A DNA stretch of 64,000 nucleotides, from contig JABSSW010000038.1 of assembly GCA_018902385.1 (NCBI GenBank), forward strand, positions 434,001 to 498,000, read 5' to 3'. The DNA comes from Physcia stellaris (lineage: Eukaryota > Ascomycota > Lecanoromycetes > Caliciales > Physciaceae). The number at the start of each line of letters is the position of its first letter. Within the stretch, counting starts at the first letter, position 1. This document shows, piece by piece, positions 33,695 to 45,402 of the stretch. The notes beneath the pieces were generated by a model, which saw nothing but the letters and a program-made list of their open reading frames with translations, was not told the DNA's origin and did no database searches. The translations under genes and the position numbers were made by a program.

Positions 33695-34687
33695 GATGGG
33701 TGATGTAGATGCTTGATCTGGACTAACTTTACCAGAGCGCTATCTGGCGATACAATTGGGGAGTAGTAAGTGATACAAGTCTCGCTCTATCATGACGCGA
33801 CCGTTGATATATAGACACCCTGGACATCGCGCTCTCACGTGTGCTGGTGACTGAAATCTGGACGATATAAATGCGCTTCTGCTGGAAGGGGTAAGGATCG
33901 CCATTGCTGCCTAGACCAAACATCGCGTTAAGTCATGGATTGGAGTAGCAAGTTTTATAACGTCGACACTTGGGCTTTGGAGCCTGAACTTGGTCTCATC
34001 TCATGTAAATTGAATTGATAAGCTGGTCCTTGCGCCTCTCATTGGTGCTGATACCTACAGCAGGTGAGTCATCCATCAACGGCTAACCTTCTAGTGCTGG
34101 GATGCACATCTGGGATTCACTCAGTTTTACATACAATTGTTTTCTCAATGTTCTCATATCCTTCACATATCTAGAATTAGGCTCAGAGTTGTAGTGAAAG
34201 TGCTCGGCGGCACTTCCCGCATACCGGGCCCTTACTGAACCACGGGTGGTCCGAAGATCAGTCCTTCAGAATTGGCTGGAAAAACATCAAAGCAGAAACG
34301 GAGAGATAGTCAGCAGTCATCCAAGCAGGCCTGCATCATTTGTGTGATACTTGCTGTCTTGCCCTCTCAAAGATGACGGTTCACACCTTCATCAGGCCCT
34401 ATCACACTATTGCGATCCTTTGAGCGGATCAGGCTAATCTACTTGCCGAGCTGCTGCTAGTGCACTCTTTACTATGCATGCAAAACAGGAGCAAGTGTTC
34501 ACCAGGGTCTCGTCTTGATCACGCATACTAGAGTGAGGATACCTCAGCCCTAACGGGCTAAACGCGTGTTCACACGCGCCGTATTGCTCGTTTCCCCGGG
34601 TGATTACGGTCGCTCTACCATTGTATCCAGAACCAAGTTCTACAACAATAACTACTCAAGAAACCTCTCCAGTGGCGTTCCCAAATT
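33695..34687. other. Divergent intergenic region rvt / BTB-1
   Basis: About 1 kb between the start codons of rvt (-) and the first BTB gene (+). It contains one perfect AP-1/Gcn4-type site, listed separately. No ORF supported. Confidence 0.5.
34065..34071. promoter_or_regulatory. TGAGTCA site (Gcn4/CPC1/AP-1 type)
   Basis: Palindromic TGAGTCA, 371 bases upstream of the rvt start codon and about 620 upstream of BTB-1. bZIP factors of the Gcn4/CPC1 class bind this sequence during amino-acid starvation. A 7-mer occurs by chance, so occupancy is inference. Confidence 0.35.
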
Positions 34688-35826
34688 ATGTCTCACCATG
34701 GCAGGTAAGTCAACTATAATGATCCATGATTCGGGATAAGGCTAGACTAAGCATATCCTATCAGAATGACATACAGCTCGCCTCCGTTCAAGTTTATTGT
34801 TGAAAACAAACCTTTCTATGTTCATCGAGAACTTGTCGCGCACTACTCCGCGCCATTAGAGCGTATGATGAACGGCGGAATGAAGGAGACTCAAGAGGGT
34901 TTCGCCACGCTAGAAGACGTGGACGAAGGCACTTTTGTCCGCTTCCTTGAATTCCTCTATGATGGATTTTATACGTAAGTACACTCGAGTTCTTATATTT
35001 GAGGACATTTCCTTGCGTATGACGCATGTCAATAGTCGCAGATTCACCCAATACTCCGCAGTGGCCCCGCATAATATTTTTATGAATAGTTTTGATGGAC
35101 ATGGTTGAACCTGTATCGCTCTTTCCTCGACTTTAAATTTCTGTTCCGCGCCAGGGAAATTGACTTTGAGCCCCTTACAGTCCAGCCGAACATAAAGTGG
35201 TCACGGGATCTCGACAATCAGAGTCTACCAATAGTAAACTGTCAAACATCACTTCGCACCCGCCTTCGTTGTTGAAAGCTCTTGAAACCACCTCGCGGCA
35301 ACCGCCATCGGACAGATTAGCGAACAGTCAAGTTGGACAGAAGACCCTAACCATTCCGAAACACCGTAGTACCAGGACTGTGGTCAGAGAAGCTTTCCTA
35401 ACTAGCTCGATGGATACATCCGTACGCAACAAAGTAAAAAAAACTGGGCAGCCTCGGCCGAACCAGAGCGAGGACGAGGACTACAGCGAGGTGTTCCTTT
35501 CTCATGCTCGAGTGTGGGTGTTTGCCAAAATGTATCAAATCCCGCTTCTAAAGCGATTGGCGATAGAGGAACTTCATGCGGTTCTAGCTGTTTTCAATCT
35601 CCACTCGCAGCGATGCTCCGATGTCGTCGCACTTCTGCGATATCTCTACACAGAGGATCCGGCTTCTTGTTCAGAGGAAGACGGCAAGTGGAGTCTCATC
35701 CAACATTATATGGCTGCTGAGATGGAGATTTTGAGTCGAAACAAGGAGTTTCAAGGCCTGATCCTCGAGAACGGAGGGCCACTTCTCCACGATGTCATGA
35801 CGGTCGTGGCTAGAAGGCTGGCCTAA
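34688..35826 (+). CDS. BTB/POZ domain protein 1 (first of three tandem paralogues)
   Basis: Three exons, 34688-34704, 34765-34974 and 35181-35826, give 290 residues. The tiny first exon encodes MSHHGR. The N-terminal BTB half is SSPPFKFIVENKPFYVHRE, RMMNGGMKE, then LEDVDEGTFVRFLEFLYDGFY. A polar linker (about 90 residues) follows. The C-terminal half has DYSEVFLSHARVWVFAKMY, LAIEELHAVLAVF and VVALLRYLYT. This split BTB with a BACK-like helical end is common in ascomycetes. BTB domains dimerise and often serve as cullin-3 adaptors, but no partner domain is visible here. It shares gene structure and sequence with the next two genes, showing local duplication. Confidence 0.85.
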
Positions 35827-35914
35827 TCGCGAGTAGACTTAATGTCTTCAGCTGAAAGCTTCCAGACCCGCCGGCGTTCTAATACCCTCTGAATATTTCT
35901 GGTTGATCTCCTTT

Positions 35915-35978
35915 TCCCTCCAATGGTGAATCCCTCCAATGGTGTATCCCTCCAATGGTGTATCCCTCCAATGGTGTA
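35915..35978 (+). repeat. 16-bp tandem repeat, four copies
   Basis: TCCCTCCAATGGTGTA repeated four times head to tail (the first copy ends GAA). It lies just downstream of BTB-1. Confidence 0.95.
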
Positions 35979-36175
35979 TTTAAAGAAGACGCTTAAATCG
36001 AAGTCATCTCTGTGAGCTTACCCATGTTATTTCCTCCTGCGTTTGCACATGTCATTTCACACTCCTACCTCCGTGAGAAAGAATTGGAGTCTCAAGGTTT
36101 TATCACATGCGTGTGTTGTTCTGATGCTTGGCGCTAAGGTATTTTAGCGTGAATTGACAACACTTCACAGATGAA

Positions 36176-36222
36176 TATTCAACTTAGGTGATATCCTAAG
36201 TATTCAACTTCGGTGATATCCT
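36176..36222 (+). repeat. 25-bp tandem duplication
   Basis: TATTCAACTT(A/C)GGTGATATCCT occurs twice with a 25-base period, upstream of the second BTB gene. Confidence 0.85.
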
Positions 36223-36435
36223 GCATGCACGAATACCGTCATATTATCTCAGATACATCGGCATCGATCAGTAAGTCTCCGCGGGATTGTGCTTCCTTGC
36301 GGTGGAACTTACTGACTCATGCGGTATCAGTACAGAAACCGCACTGAGATCGCCCCTGGTGCTTCGATATCATCAGCTCACTATTGACTTGCACTCACTT
36401 CATCCTCCCAGCAACACCACATAGAATTAGGAGCC

Positions 36436-37354
36436 ATGGAGAGCTTAGCTGTGGGGCAGATGCAAAAGCTGCTACTAAACGCCATAGGTAAGTCCACCTT
36501 CAGACTGATCCGTCCAGGTTTTAATCTTGACATGTACCCAGCCGGATATATTGCTCGAAGCCTTTCGAATTCATTGTTGAAAATGAGGTTGTCTACGTCC
36601 ATGCCGACTTAATCACCCAATGCTCTAAGCCATTGGATAAGATGATTAATGGTTCTATGATGGAGGCCCACCAGGGTAAGGCGACGCTCGAGGATGTTGA
36701 CTTGGATACCTTCCTTCGATTCGTGCAATGGTTATACCATGGATACTACGACGTAGGGGGGCTCTTCAGCTGCGCCAGCCGAACGATGTAAGATCGCTTA
36801 ACGATTCGACTTACAGTAATAATTCGCCTATGCTTGTTCATAGCCGCATGTCGAGAAATGATGACAGCGCTGCGGTAGAGCGATCTATCTTTGATAACGA
36901 CTCAAAATTGGAAAAGAAAATCAGCCGGGCTCAATATAGAGTGCGCAAGGCAAAGAAGGATAGCTCCCAACCAAGACGAAACAACCACCACGAGGAAGAC
37001 TATTCCGAAGTCTTCTTAGGACATGCTCGCTTGTATGTGTTTGCAGACAAGTATGACATTGATGACTTGAAAGCTCTCGCCAGGGAAGAGCTTCATGCAA
37101 CTCTAGCAGTTTCTACGATGTATCAGCCACGTACTAGGGACGTTGTTGCATTGTTACGCTACATCTACGCAAATACAGCAGAAACAAAGAGTGGCGTGGA
37201 AGATCTCCGTTCACTCATGACCGGGTATATTGGGGCCGAGATTGAGACCTTAATTAAGGACAAGGACTTGGAAGCTCTGATGTCAGAAGATGCATCGATG
37301 CTGGCGGACATCATGGGGGTGGTCAGGAGCAAATTCGCAGCCTACAATGGCTAG
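36436..37354 (+). CDS. BTB/POZ domain protein 2 (tandem paralogue, 5' end unresolved)
   Basis: Exons 36542-36787 and 36844-37354 are well supported. They are joined by a 56-base intron with a GTAAGA donor and CATAG acceptor. They encode SKPFEFIVENEVVYVH, LEDVDLDTFLRFVQWLYHGYY, a linker, then DYSEVFLGHARLYVFADKYDI, LAREELHATLAVS and VVALLRYIYA, closely matching paralogues 1 and 3. The obvious first exon (ATG at 36436, GTAAGT donor at 36488) leaves one base, but exon 2 needs two, so that start does not connect in frame. Either the true start lies in another upstream exon, or the copy has lost a base near its 5' end and is a recent pseudogene. The rest of the frame is intact. Confidence 0.7.
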
Positions 37355-38222
37355 ACATTTAGCCTTGATGGAAGTATAGCTGATGCATCCAAGGCACTGG
37401 ATGGAGGCATAGAGGATCTCAATGATTAGCATCAACTACAGGAGCGGGCATTGATGCCGAGGGTATTGCCACAAAGGTCTCTAACCTGGTAAATATCCAT
37501 AGTTACAGGAAAGTCGGTTCGAGAAAATGATACCCGGTGGCCTAAAAGCTATTCTCCCGGTCAACTTCCGTAGACAATCCGCGCCTAATCATAATGTTTT
37601 TCACGCAAGGCAACCGCTTTTTGCTATTGAGTCGCTACCTTGTATTCAGTACGGAATGCGGATGCCATTCGATTCAAGCCCTATCAGTCGAGTCCAATTC
37701 ACTACCTGCGCCAATGTCCATGAAGAGACTACCTAGCCACGAGCTGAAAGCATTCTTGAAAGGTATATGAGTGACCTCTGTTATCTGAGATAATTAGTCG
37801 TATTTACAGTTCATCCATGAGGGAGAGTCTTCTTTAGAGAAACCTTCTCCGTCGCTTCACTAAGCCTCATATTACCGGCAGTTCCCGTCAGCATAGCTGC
37901 TACCGTGGCCAAGTCACATAGGGCTGAGCAGTGTTTCCCCAGTCCTGAAAACTCGATGCTTCGCGTCGTTGACACGAGAACAAGGGTCAAGAATCAGAAA
38001 ACATTCACTTAACCGAGAACCGTTACGACATTCCAACATTATCAGAATCTAAATCTTACTTATTTGTTGGATATCTTAGCTTTGAATCTTCGCTTCATTG
38101 ACACTTTACCAAAGCGAATCTAGTTTACTGCTGACCTACCACCATTCACTCCGAGACTGCCTCGGTTCCATGCGTATTATTATAAAGTCAACAAGGACAT
38201 TTCGCGAATCATCTCAAAAGCC
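37355..38222. other. Intergenic between BTB-2 and BTB-3
   Basis: No supported ORF, and no repeat beyond the general duplication of the flanking genes. Confidence 0.5.
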
Positions 38223-39398
38223 ATGGCAGCCCCAGCAGAAGATTCCAAAGCCCATAGCCATGCCTCTAGAGACAAGGAGTGAGTTGCTCATCCCCTAATC
38301 AAAAAACATTAGATCTTACATTCGATTCAGCGATGCCTTCTCCTCACCGCCCTACAAGTTCGTTGTGGAAGGAAAAGCGTTCTACGTCCATGAGCATCTT
38401 ATTGCTCAGAATTCCAAACCCCTGGCAAAAATGATGCAAAGTTCAACGCTTGAGGGTAAGGAAGACTCTGCAGTTCTTGAGGACGTGAATCAAGAGACCT
38501 TTCGACGGTTTGTGGAGTGGCTTTATCGTGGATATTATCATGCGGCAATGCCTACCCAGTTGACGAGTACGGATCAGCCTTCGGAAGACGGCATTGTGGC
38601 GAACACTTTGCAGAGCTCGACCAGTGCTTTCAGCTTTCCTCCAAATATTGTCTCCCAATGCTCAGTGTGGACCGACGCACCAAAAGATATCAATGGTGGA
38701 TTTGAGATTCCTCCAAAGGGAGCTTCAGGCGCTGGAGTCAGCTTGTTCGGAGCCCTTGTGGCAGGCAAAAACCCCCAATCCACAAGCGGGTTTCCCTGGG
38801 GAAGCAGAAAGGCAATTGACGAATCAGTACCCCAGTGGCAGGGGCCAAATCCATTTGGTACTAACGTGGTAGCTGAGCGACAACGCAGTCCTTTCGGGGG
38901 CTCTAGAGATCCGCAGCAGACGCCGAAGCTTGGGCGGACCCTAGCTCAGCTGGCCAAAAGGCCAAAAACTTCTTCAGTCAGCGCAAGTACAACGTACGTC
39001 AAAAGGTCAAAAGCTTGCCGCAGCCACGCCAGAATAAAGACAAGTCCGAAAACTACAGCGAGGTTTTCCTTTGTCACGCCCATCTTCATGTCTTTGCTGA
39101 GAAGTATGACATACAGCCATTGAAGGTTCTTGCCGTGGAAGAGCTACATGCGGCTTTGGCGGTGTTCACACTGCATCAAGAACGGACCGGCGATATTTTG
39201 AATTTGCTCCGCTATATCTACAAGGAGGCCCCTGTACAGACTAACAAGATGGAAGATCTACGCACACTCATGACCCAATATGTCGATTCAGAGGTCGAAA
39301 CGCTGATTAAGGACGAGAATCTTGGGAAGTATCTCATGGAGGTCGACGGACGGCTTCTGGAGGACTTTTTGAAGGTTATTCGGAGAAGACTCGTTTGA
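38223..39398 (+). CDS. BTB/POZ domain protein 3 (tandem paralogue with long linker)
   Basis: Exon 1 is 38223-38278 (MAAPAEDSKAHSHASRDK). Exon 2 starts at 38331 after a 52-base intron and encodes SSPPYKFVVEGKAFYVHEH, LEDVNQETFRRFVEWLYRGYY and a Gly/Ser/Pro-rich linker about 170 residues long. Exon 3 starts at 38907 after a CTCTAG acceptor and ends at 39398 with ENYSEVFLCHAHLHVFAEKYDI, LAVEELHAALAVF and LLRYIYKEA. The donor of the second intron is uncertain: GTACCC at 38827 (80-base intron, 347 residues) or GTAGCT at 38869 (38 bases, 361 residues). An ACTAAC branch-like site lies at about 38860. Without an intron the two halves are in different frames. Same fold and likely same biochemical class as paralogues 1 and 2, with an expanded linker. 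Confidence 0.8.
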
Positions 39399-40784
39399 GC
39401 ATCTTCAGCATTCAACTGCGGCTTCCTTGTAATCATGGCATTTGTGGATTGTCTTGATGTACTAGAAGAGCTGATGACGGCTTATACAACTCGGGAGTGG
39501 CAAGTATTGAAAGATGCTCTGGGAGAAGCACATCGAGACGTTGAAAGCCATCTGAACATAGAGGTACACGTGTCGTAATAAAATCAACCGATGTTTGAGC
39601 ATCTTTCAGACATTCGCCGGGTACAGCTTAGGAAAAACATGAATCGAGTGCTTTCAGCTTCCTGAACTTTCGTTCTTCGCCTGTTCTACGTGCGCATTGA
39701 TTAACCTCTCCTTCTATATAGAATCCTACAAATCCAGGGATGCCTCTACATAGGCGGCAGGAGCAATATTGTGCATCCCTGGGAAACCAAAGATTTTCCG
39801 ATCAGCTCTTTCTACATTGTCATTTTTCCCGAGGACCTGTCCGAAATTTTGCAGATGCGGGAAGTACTACTATCAGCTCTTGTCGCACTAGGCGCATGGT
39901 GTGACCTGTCACAGACATATAAGCGACACGCGTGACAAGATAACAAAACACGACAACGCTGGCATGGCGCGCGTCTACGATACGATAGAGAGTAGTAGTA
40001 CGGCTCTAACCCCGCAAAGGATCTTCGGAAAAATCGGCGGGAGGTTGGAGAGGTCAGTGCTCTTCCTCCGTGCCTTACAAGAAAGACCGCGTTGGGTCTG
40101 TGTCTCGAAACCGATGCCGTGCGTGATATCGCTGCTACTTTATATGGTTAATGAATATATCCAGATTGCGATAGGATGATTCATAGGTCGTGGTCGTGCC
40201 TACTTAAAGAATCAGTAAGTAGAGATCATACCTTTTGAAGCCAATCTTCAATGGAGCGGACCGAGCCCAAAGGAATAGCAAGAACGCACGATCCAATTCT
40301 ACACTTAGCCTACCATCCAGATTAGTCCAAGGGATGGAACTACCAAATTTTTAAGCCAGATTACATTCTTGACATTGGATAGTCATGGTGTTTGTTATTT
40401 CAAGAATTGGAGTTTTACTATCCTCCCATGTCTTCCCGAACGTTTCGTCCACACGGAAGTTTCATACAGAAGCACCGCCCCACGACACCTGCCGTGTTCG
40501 ATGTCATCCTGCACATCCCACGTCGCCTTGCATGATCTTAGAAAGCTGCATACTGATGATTGCCATATCTAGGCTGCAGGCACAAAGTAGCAAAGGAACA
40601 TCGCCCGCGCAGACCAGTGCCGAGGCGTCAAACACCTTGTCGAGGAATTGCATCCCGTCCTGCTAACTGGTCCTTATTCGTTTCGGAAGCCGTCATGCTA
40701 TAAGACCACCGCTGAACCTCGCGGTGCTTAAGCCGTCAGCTGCTTGGCGAGATCAATTCAAGCAAGTATTGCTTTTCCGCCGAC
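39399..40784. other. Intergenic, no supported gene
   Basis: Short ORFs only; nothing with a recognisable domain or signal peptide. Confidence 0.5.
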
Positions 40785-42067
40785 ATGATCCAACGACGGC
40801 TTCCAGTACTCAGCTTTCTCCTCCTCTCGCTTTTCAACATGTCGTTCGGATACTCCTCAGAGTATGGCACCATATACGCTGAAGATGCCATGGATTGGAT
40901 ACAGAAGCGCCAGCCCGCGCCAGCCGGGGGCGATGCCACAACTCGATGGTTTTGGAACCCGGATGATGCTGATATTGACCCTGCGAGGAAAGCCGCTGCA
41001 GACCCTGCAACCGATATTCACACCCCGTGGAAAGATCCAATAGATGCTGGCAAGTTGTTTTAGACGTTGAAGACGAGGGTTAGTGCTGATTCGAGAATAC
41101 AGGTTCCTGTCAGGTCGCCGCGATCAATATGGATCCGGTTGGAGTTCAGACGACGTGGGCACAGGTCAAGATGGCTGTTTTGAGTATTTTAGCGAGTAAT
41201 GCGGATGGCCTAAGCCTTCCGGGTCAGGTGTCGGGGGGATCGTGTACCTTGGTAAGCTACGGTAATCTCCTGCTCTCCACGTTTCTTCCCCCAGAATTAA
41301 CAACAACCTCTCCCATAGGCTCCCTGGCCATCATCCTCTACAGTCCTTCCTCCCAATTCGCCAGTGACCTCGCCAGTGCAACCTCAACTCCCTCAGGCTT
41401 CAATCCTGCCTCCATCCTCAAACACATCCCCGCCCCGCCACAAATCGCCCCACAGCCTCAAGACCAAAACCCACCAAATAGTCCCATTGGCCCACCAGCA
41501 ATAAACCTCGGAGCCCCCAGTCTACCAAGTTCAGGCCTGATGGACTGCTACAGCACCTCCTCCTGCCCCACAGGCAACATCTGCCAAGTGACCAAAAACG
41601 AGGGCGGCTCCTCAGCCCAAGGCTGTGTCCCCTCGGTAAGCGCCATGCTAGCCCTCGCCTACGATCTCGCATCTGCATTCTGCATCGCTACCCCCGCCCT
41701 CTGTGCCCTCTCCTCTCCGCCCTCAACGCTTCCCCCCGATTATCTCTGCGCGTGCAATTGCACCTACGCGGCGACGACTTGCTGTACTGCCCCGGACGGT
41801 ATGGTGTCCCAAGACGATGGGAGGGTCGAGATGCTGAGTCCTGTTGGGGGGATGTGCTGCGATCAGCTTACGGGCGAGTTTGAGACTACACCGGAGGGAG
41901 AGGGGAATCTGGATAGTGGGGGTGTCAGTGCGAAGTGTACGCATGAGCCGATGGTGGGGGCGAATAATATTGGGAGGATTCATACCAGGGGGGACGCGCT
42001 TAGGAGGGGAGATATGCATAGGAGAAGTAGGAAGGCGAGGACGGGAAATAGCAAAAGCTTGTGGTAA
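40785..42067 (+). CDS. Secreted cysteine-rich hypothetical protein with a GC-AG intron
   Basis: Two exons, 40785-41049 and 41103-42067, give 409 residues. The 53-base intron starts GCAAGT instead of GTAAGT, has a GCTGAT branch site and ends TACAG. Splicing joins DAG to SCQVAAINMDP in frame. A signal peptide is clear (about 1-22), followed by a possible Kex2 site (IQKR). The middle is Pro/Ser-rich (about 190-250), and the C-terminal third holds most cysteines (CYSTSSCPTGNICQV, LCACNCTYAATTCC, GGMCCDQ). It ends in a basic Arg-rich tail. No enzyme motif. The family looks like an uncharacterised ascomycete extracellular protein. Function unknown. Confidence 0.75.
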
Positions 42068-44419
42068 ATTTCGCGTTGGGAAGCTTGGGATCGGGGGCCA
42101 CAGGTATTCTGGGTGCTAGTTGGGGGCTGGAGATACCCGGATTGGAGGTCGCACTCTTTTTCACGCTCCGAATATTCTGTCTCAGCAGGATGCGTGCCAC
42201 ACGTTGATGACTCCCCGCGCGTGGAGTCCTTGCCTTGATTGAGAGGACTGCCAGCTGCGTCCAGATCAATGTACGGGTGGTCCAGCCATCCTCGTCGCTG
42301 GGAAATTCTTCCTAGGCTGTACCTCACAGGCATTCCTATCACCATGCCTTAGAGCCCTTAACTGCATCTCCACGGGAGAACGCAACCATGAATGAACGAC
42401 GTCTTCCGTGTAGCGCCTACAGCCTCGCGATATCCCCTCTGTCTGTTCCGGTGATGTTCGCCGCGCATCGCGCCCCCCTTTTCCGTGCTTAGAGCTCTTG
42501 CTGCATCGATGCGGTGGCTTCCATGAACCTTTTGATTGAGTTTGGCCTCTCGTCGTGGGACGCTGCGCGCGCTACAGGGTATACTGTGCGCTGACGGGGA
42601 TGTGTTGGCCTGCAATGAGGTGTGGGGCTTCGGGGATGTCGAGTGGTGTCTTCTCCAGGCGTTTTGGGATGAGAGCTGACGCGCTCGTTGAAGACCGACA
42701 TGGGTTGACATATGCATCATTACGTAATGAAAGCTTGGCGGAACTTTTCTTGCACAAGGAGCAATTGGTTTTTGGAAAGGTCCCTTATCAGGGCCAGATC
42801 CCATCCGAACACCATGGGATTCACAGAGACAGCACATACTACTTACTTGCTCATTTTTATATTTTTATTGCTGCCTTTGAAGATGACTTGGTCCATGTCT
42901 GCGAACTATCTACAGCTTAGGTGAAAAGACCTGCGGCTTCAAGTCCTTGTGGAATACTCGACCAAGTTGATGACGCTCCCGACTATCCTGGCTATCGCTG
43001 CAGTAAGAATCATGTCGCTCAGTCTGATATGAGATGACTGCCTCAATTGTGACAGAGCAGTCGGTCTGCAAGGCTGTCCCTTGTCGCATCGATATGAGGC
43101 AAATCTCAACCACAAACGAGGACACATGAACCAAAGATCCGACGTTGTATCACCCAGGAATTTAAGGTCGTAGGTTATTGCTTTCAGTTAATCTATTTTC
43201 AAGACCATCCTGTCTTGCATGAGATGTTCTCTACCACCAATCGCTAGTATCCAGGTTTTGCTTGGGTCATCGGCGTTGTCAAATATCGAGCCCAGAGACA
43301 GACACAATGGTAAGAAAGAAACATCCCACTGATTACCTTAATGCAATTGCGTTTTCATAACACCGAATACTCTAGAGGATATATCTATGGGCGTCTGTCT
43401 TCAATTATCTATTAAGTAACTATAGCCTGCGCCTACTACCATTTATTTAATAGAAATACTTACTGCAATACTGGCCTGAGAACCTTGACATAGTCAATCT
43501 TCCCCGATAAGACGACTGACTCGGGGATGAGAGGGGTTCAGTGTACACAGAGGCGTGTTAGGATGTTTCAATATTAGCAAATTTGCTAACTTTTGCTGAA
43601 CCACCGCATAAAAACGTCAAAGAAGCGCTTCCCAGGTCACGGCAATGTCGGGCTTTTCATCTGAGACGGCGAAGTGCTTGCAATGATCACGAACATGACA
43701 AAAGACGGCCGATGTTGACTGAACATTCAGGGACTGATTGAGGAGGAATGATGTGGCAGCATTGTCAAAGCCAAGGACATTATTGACAACATATGCAGGG
43801 GTCAGATGTCTGGACATCCTTATCGTATAGATGACCAAGGCTTGTCATTGAAATTGGAAGAATGACCAGCGTCAAGGTCCGATGCAACCATCGTAGATAT
43901 TACTGCTACTGTTGTTGTCGTGACGATAAGAACAAGAATTGAATCTATCATACTTCCTTCAGTCTAGAACCGCCCGTTATCAATACGTTCCATCGAGCCC
44001 TCCATCTCTCGGAACAGCACACGGGGTAAGCTTTCAGCTCTGCTTTCCAGACGATTCGCTTCCGATTCCCTGTTACGGAGCTTTGGTCTGTGACTGGATA
44101 GATGGTAGCGCCTTCGGCTTGGCAGCTCTCTAGCCAAGGTCTTGGAAACCCAAGTCTGTAGAGCCAAGTCTGCCATCCAATAAGTCTCATACGGCGTATG
44201 CTCTACTCTGCAAGGCTGGGGCCTTTATGTACCACCATAGATTGCGCTGGCTGCGGCATGTCTAGAGATACGTCTCCCACACAAACAGCGCGGACCTTCA
44301 CCTTGACGTTGATTCAAGCTGGATGATCTGAACCAGACTGATTTCACGAAGTTTTCAGAATCTGAATTCGCAGAATAACACGACTTCACACCGATCAAGG
44401 TGTAAAAGAATACTCCACA
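42068..44419. other. 2.35 kb intergenic, no supported gene
   Basis: ORFs at 42358-42837 (-) and 42555-42920 (+) overlap each other and show no domain. No tRNA or repeat recognised. Confidence 0.45.
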
Positions 44420-45402
44420 ATGCTTTACTTCCTTTTAAGTTTACTTCTATCCCTCCGTCAAGCCAACAGCCAGGCTGTAGATCCTAATGCGGCCGACTTT
44501 AGTACTGTTGACGGCTACGATGATCTCAGGCACTGCGTACAAAACCGCCTAGAAAACATAGGATTCGACGTCGATTGCCCGTGGAATCATGGGTATTCTT
44601 CAACTGCATGTCTATGCCGGCCCAGTACGCTCGGCTCTGCTGTACAGGTCATTCAGGAAAAGACAATGGAAGATTGCCAAAACATAGATGACAAGAACCT
44701 TGCGAAAAATATTCTTCTGAACTTTTGCGCTTCGAAGGGGTATACTAGTGTTGTTACTCCGGTAGTGGCATCCGCGACAGGTGGGTACACCGTCACCGCC
44801 ACCGTTACCCAAATCTCTACCCTTGCAGCCTCTGCCGGAAGCTCTTCTACCAGCGATGCCAATCAACTCCCAAGTCCTCCAGCAGGCATCTACTTCGGCA
44901 CAGTCATACTTGCTGTGCTTTTTTTGACGCCTTTATACGGTCGGTGGTTGACGACGAGGTCGCTGCGATAGGGTTCACCCTACCGTCAACGACGGCAAGC
45001 ATAAATCCGACGAGCAATACTTTGTCCACCTCTCCAACCGTATCTATTTCCACGACCCAGTCTACATCTCCATCTGCAACATCGTCGCTTAGAGACGAGA
45101 ATGCTTCACTTTCCTCCAAGATATCCAATTCACCGTCCGATACTTCATCTGTTCCTATTCCCTCATCGGAGGCAGCTTCTTCGTCGAGGTCTACCCAAAC
45201 AGCTGCCTATACAACGTCACCTTCTGCATCTGCAAGAACCAACACAGTGGACGGCAATCGCAAACTCGGCATTGGTGAAATAGTTGGGATTGCGATTGGT
45301 ACACTCACAGCCATAGTGACTATCATTGGAGTCTGCATAGCGTATTGGCAGTATAGGTTGCATGCTGGACGAAAGATTCGACAGAGGCCGAGCAATGGAT
45401 GA
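44420..45402 (+). CDS. Secreted / single-pass membrane protein, Cys-domain with S/T-rich stalk (junction unresolved)
   Basis: The first part (44420 to about 44,915) encodes a signal peptide (LLSLLLSLRQANSQA) and an extracellular domain. That domain has five spaced cysteines (LRHCVQNRL, DCPWNHGYSSTACLC, DCQNIDD, NFCASKGY) and a Thr/Ser-rich stretch. The second part (about 44,965-45,402), in another frame, encodes a long Ser/Thr stalk. It is followed by one membrane helix (GEIVGIAIGTLTAIVTIIGVCIA) and a short basic cytosolic tail. This order (Cys domain, stalk, TM, KIRQR tail) fits a single fungal surface protein. An intron from GTGCTT at 44915 to GACGAG at 44961 joins the frames, but its donor is weak. 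A seven-T run at 44918-44924 is an alternative place for an indel. The five-Cys spacing recalls CFEM-like domains, but that is not established. Confidence 0.6.

Noticed and set aside
36788-36816. A 29-base intron in BTB-2
   Set aside because: It fits the frame, but a 56-base intron using the next acceptor (CATAG at 36843) also fits and has a normal length.
38905-39010. Programmed -1 frameshift at CCAAAAAC in BTB-3
   Set aside because: The heptamer is not in a slippery phase, and a conventional intron ending at 38906 restores the frame.
42358-42920. Overlapping ORFs of 159 (-) and 121 (+) codons
   Set aside because: Neither has conserved motifs, and each explains the other as an open shadow frame.
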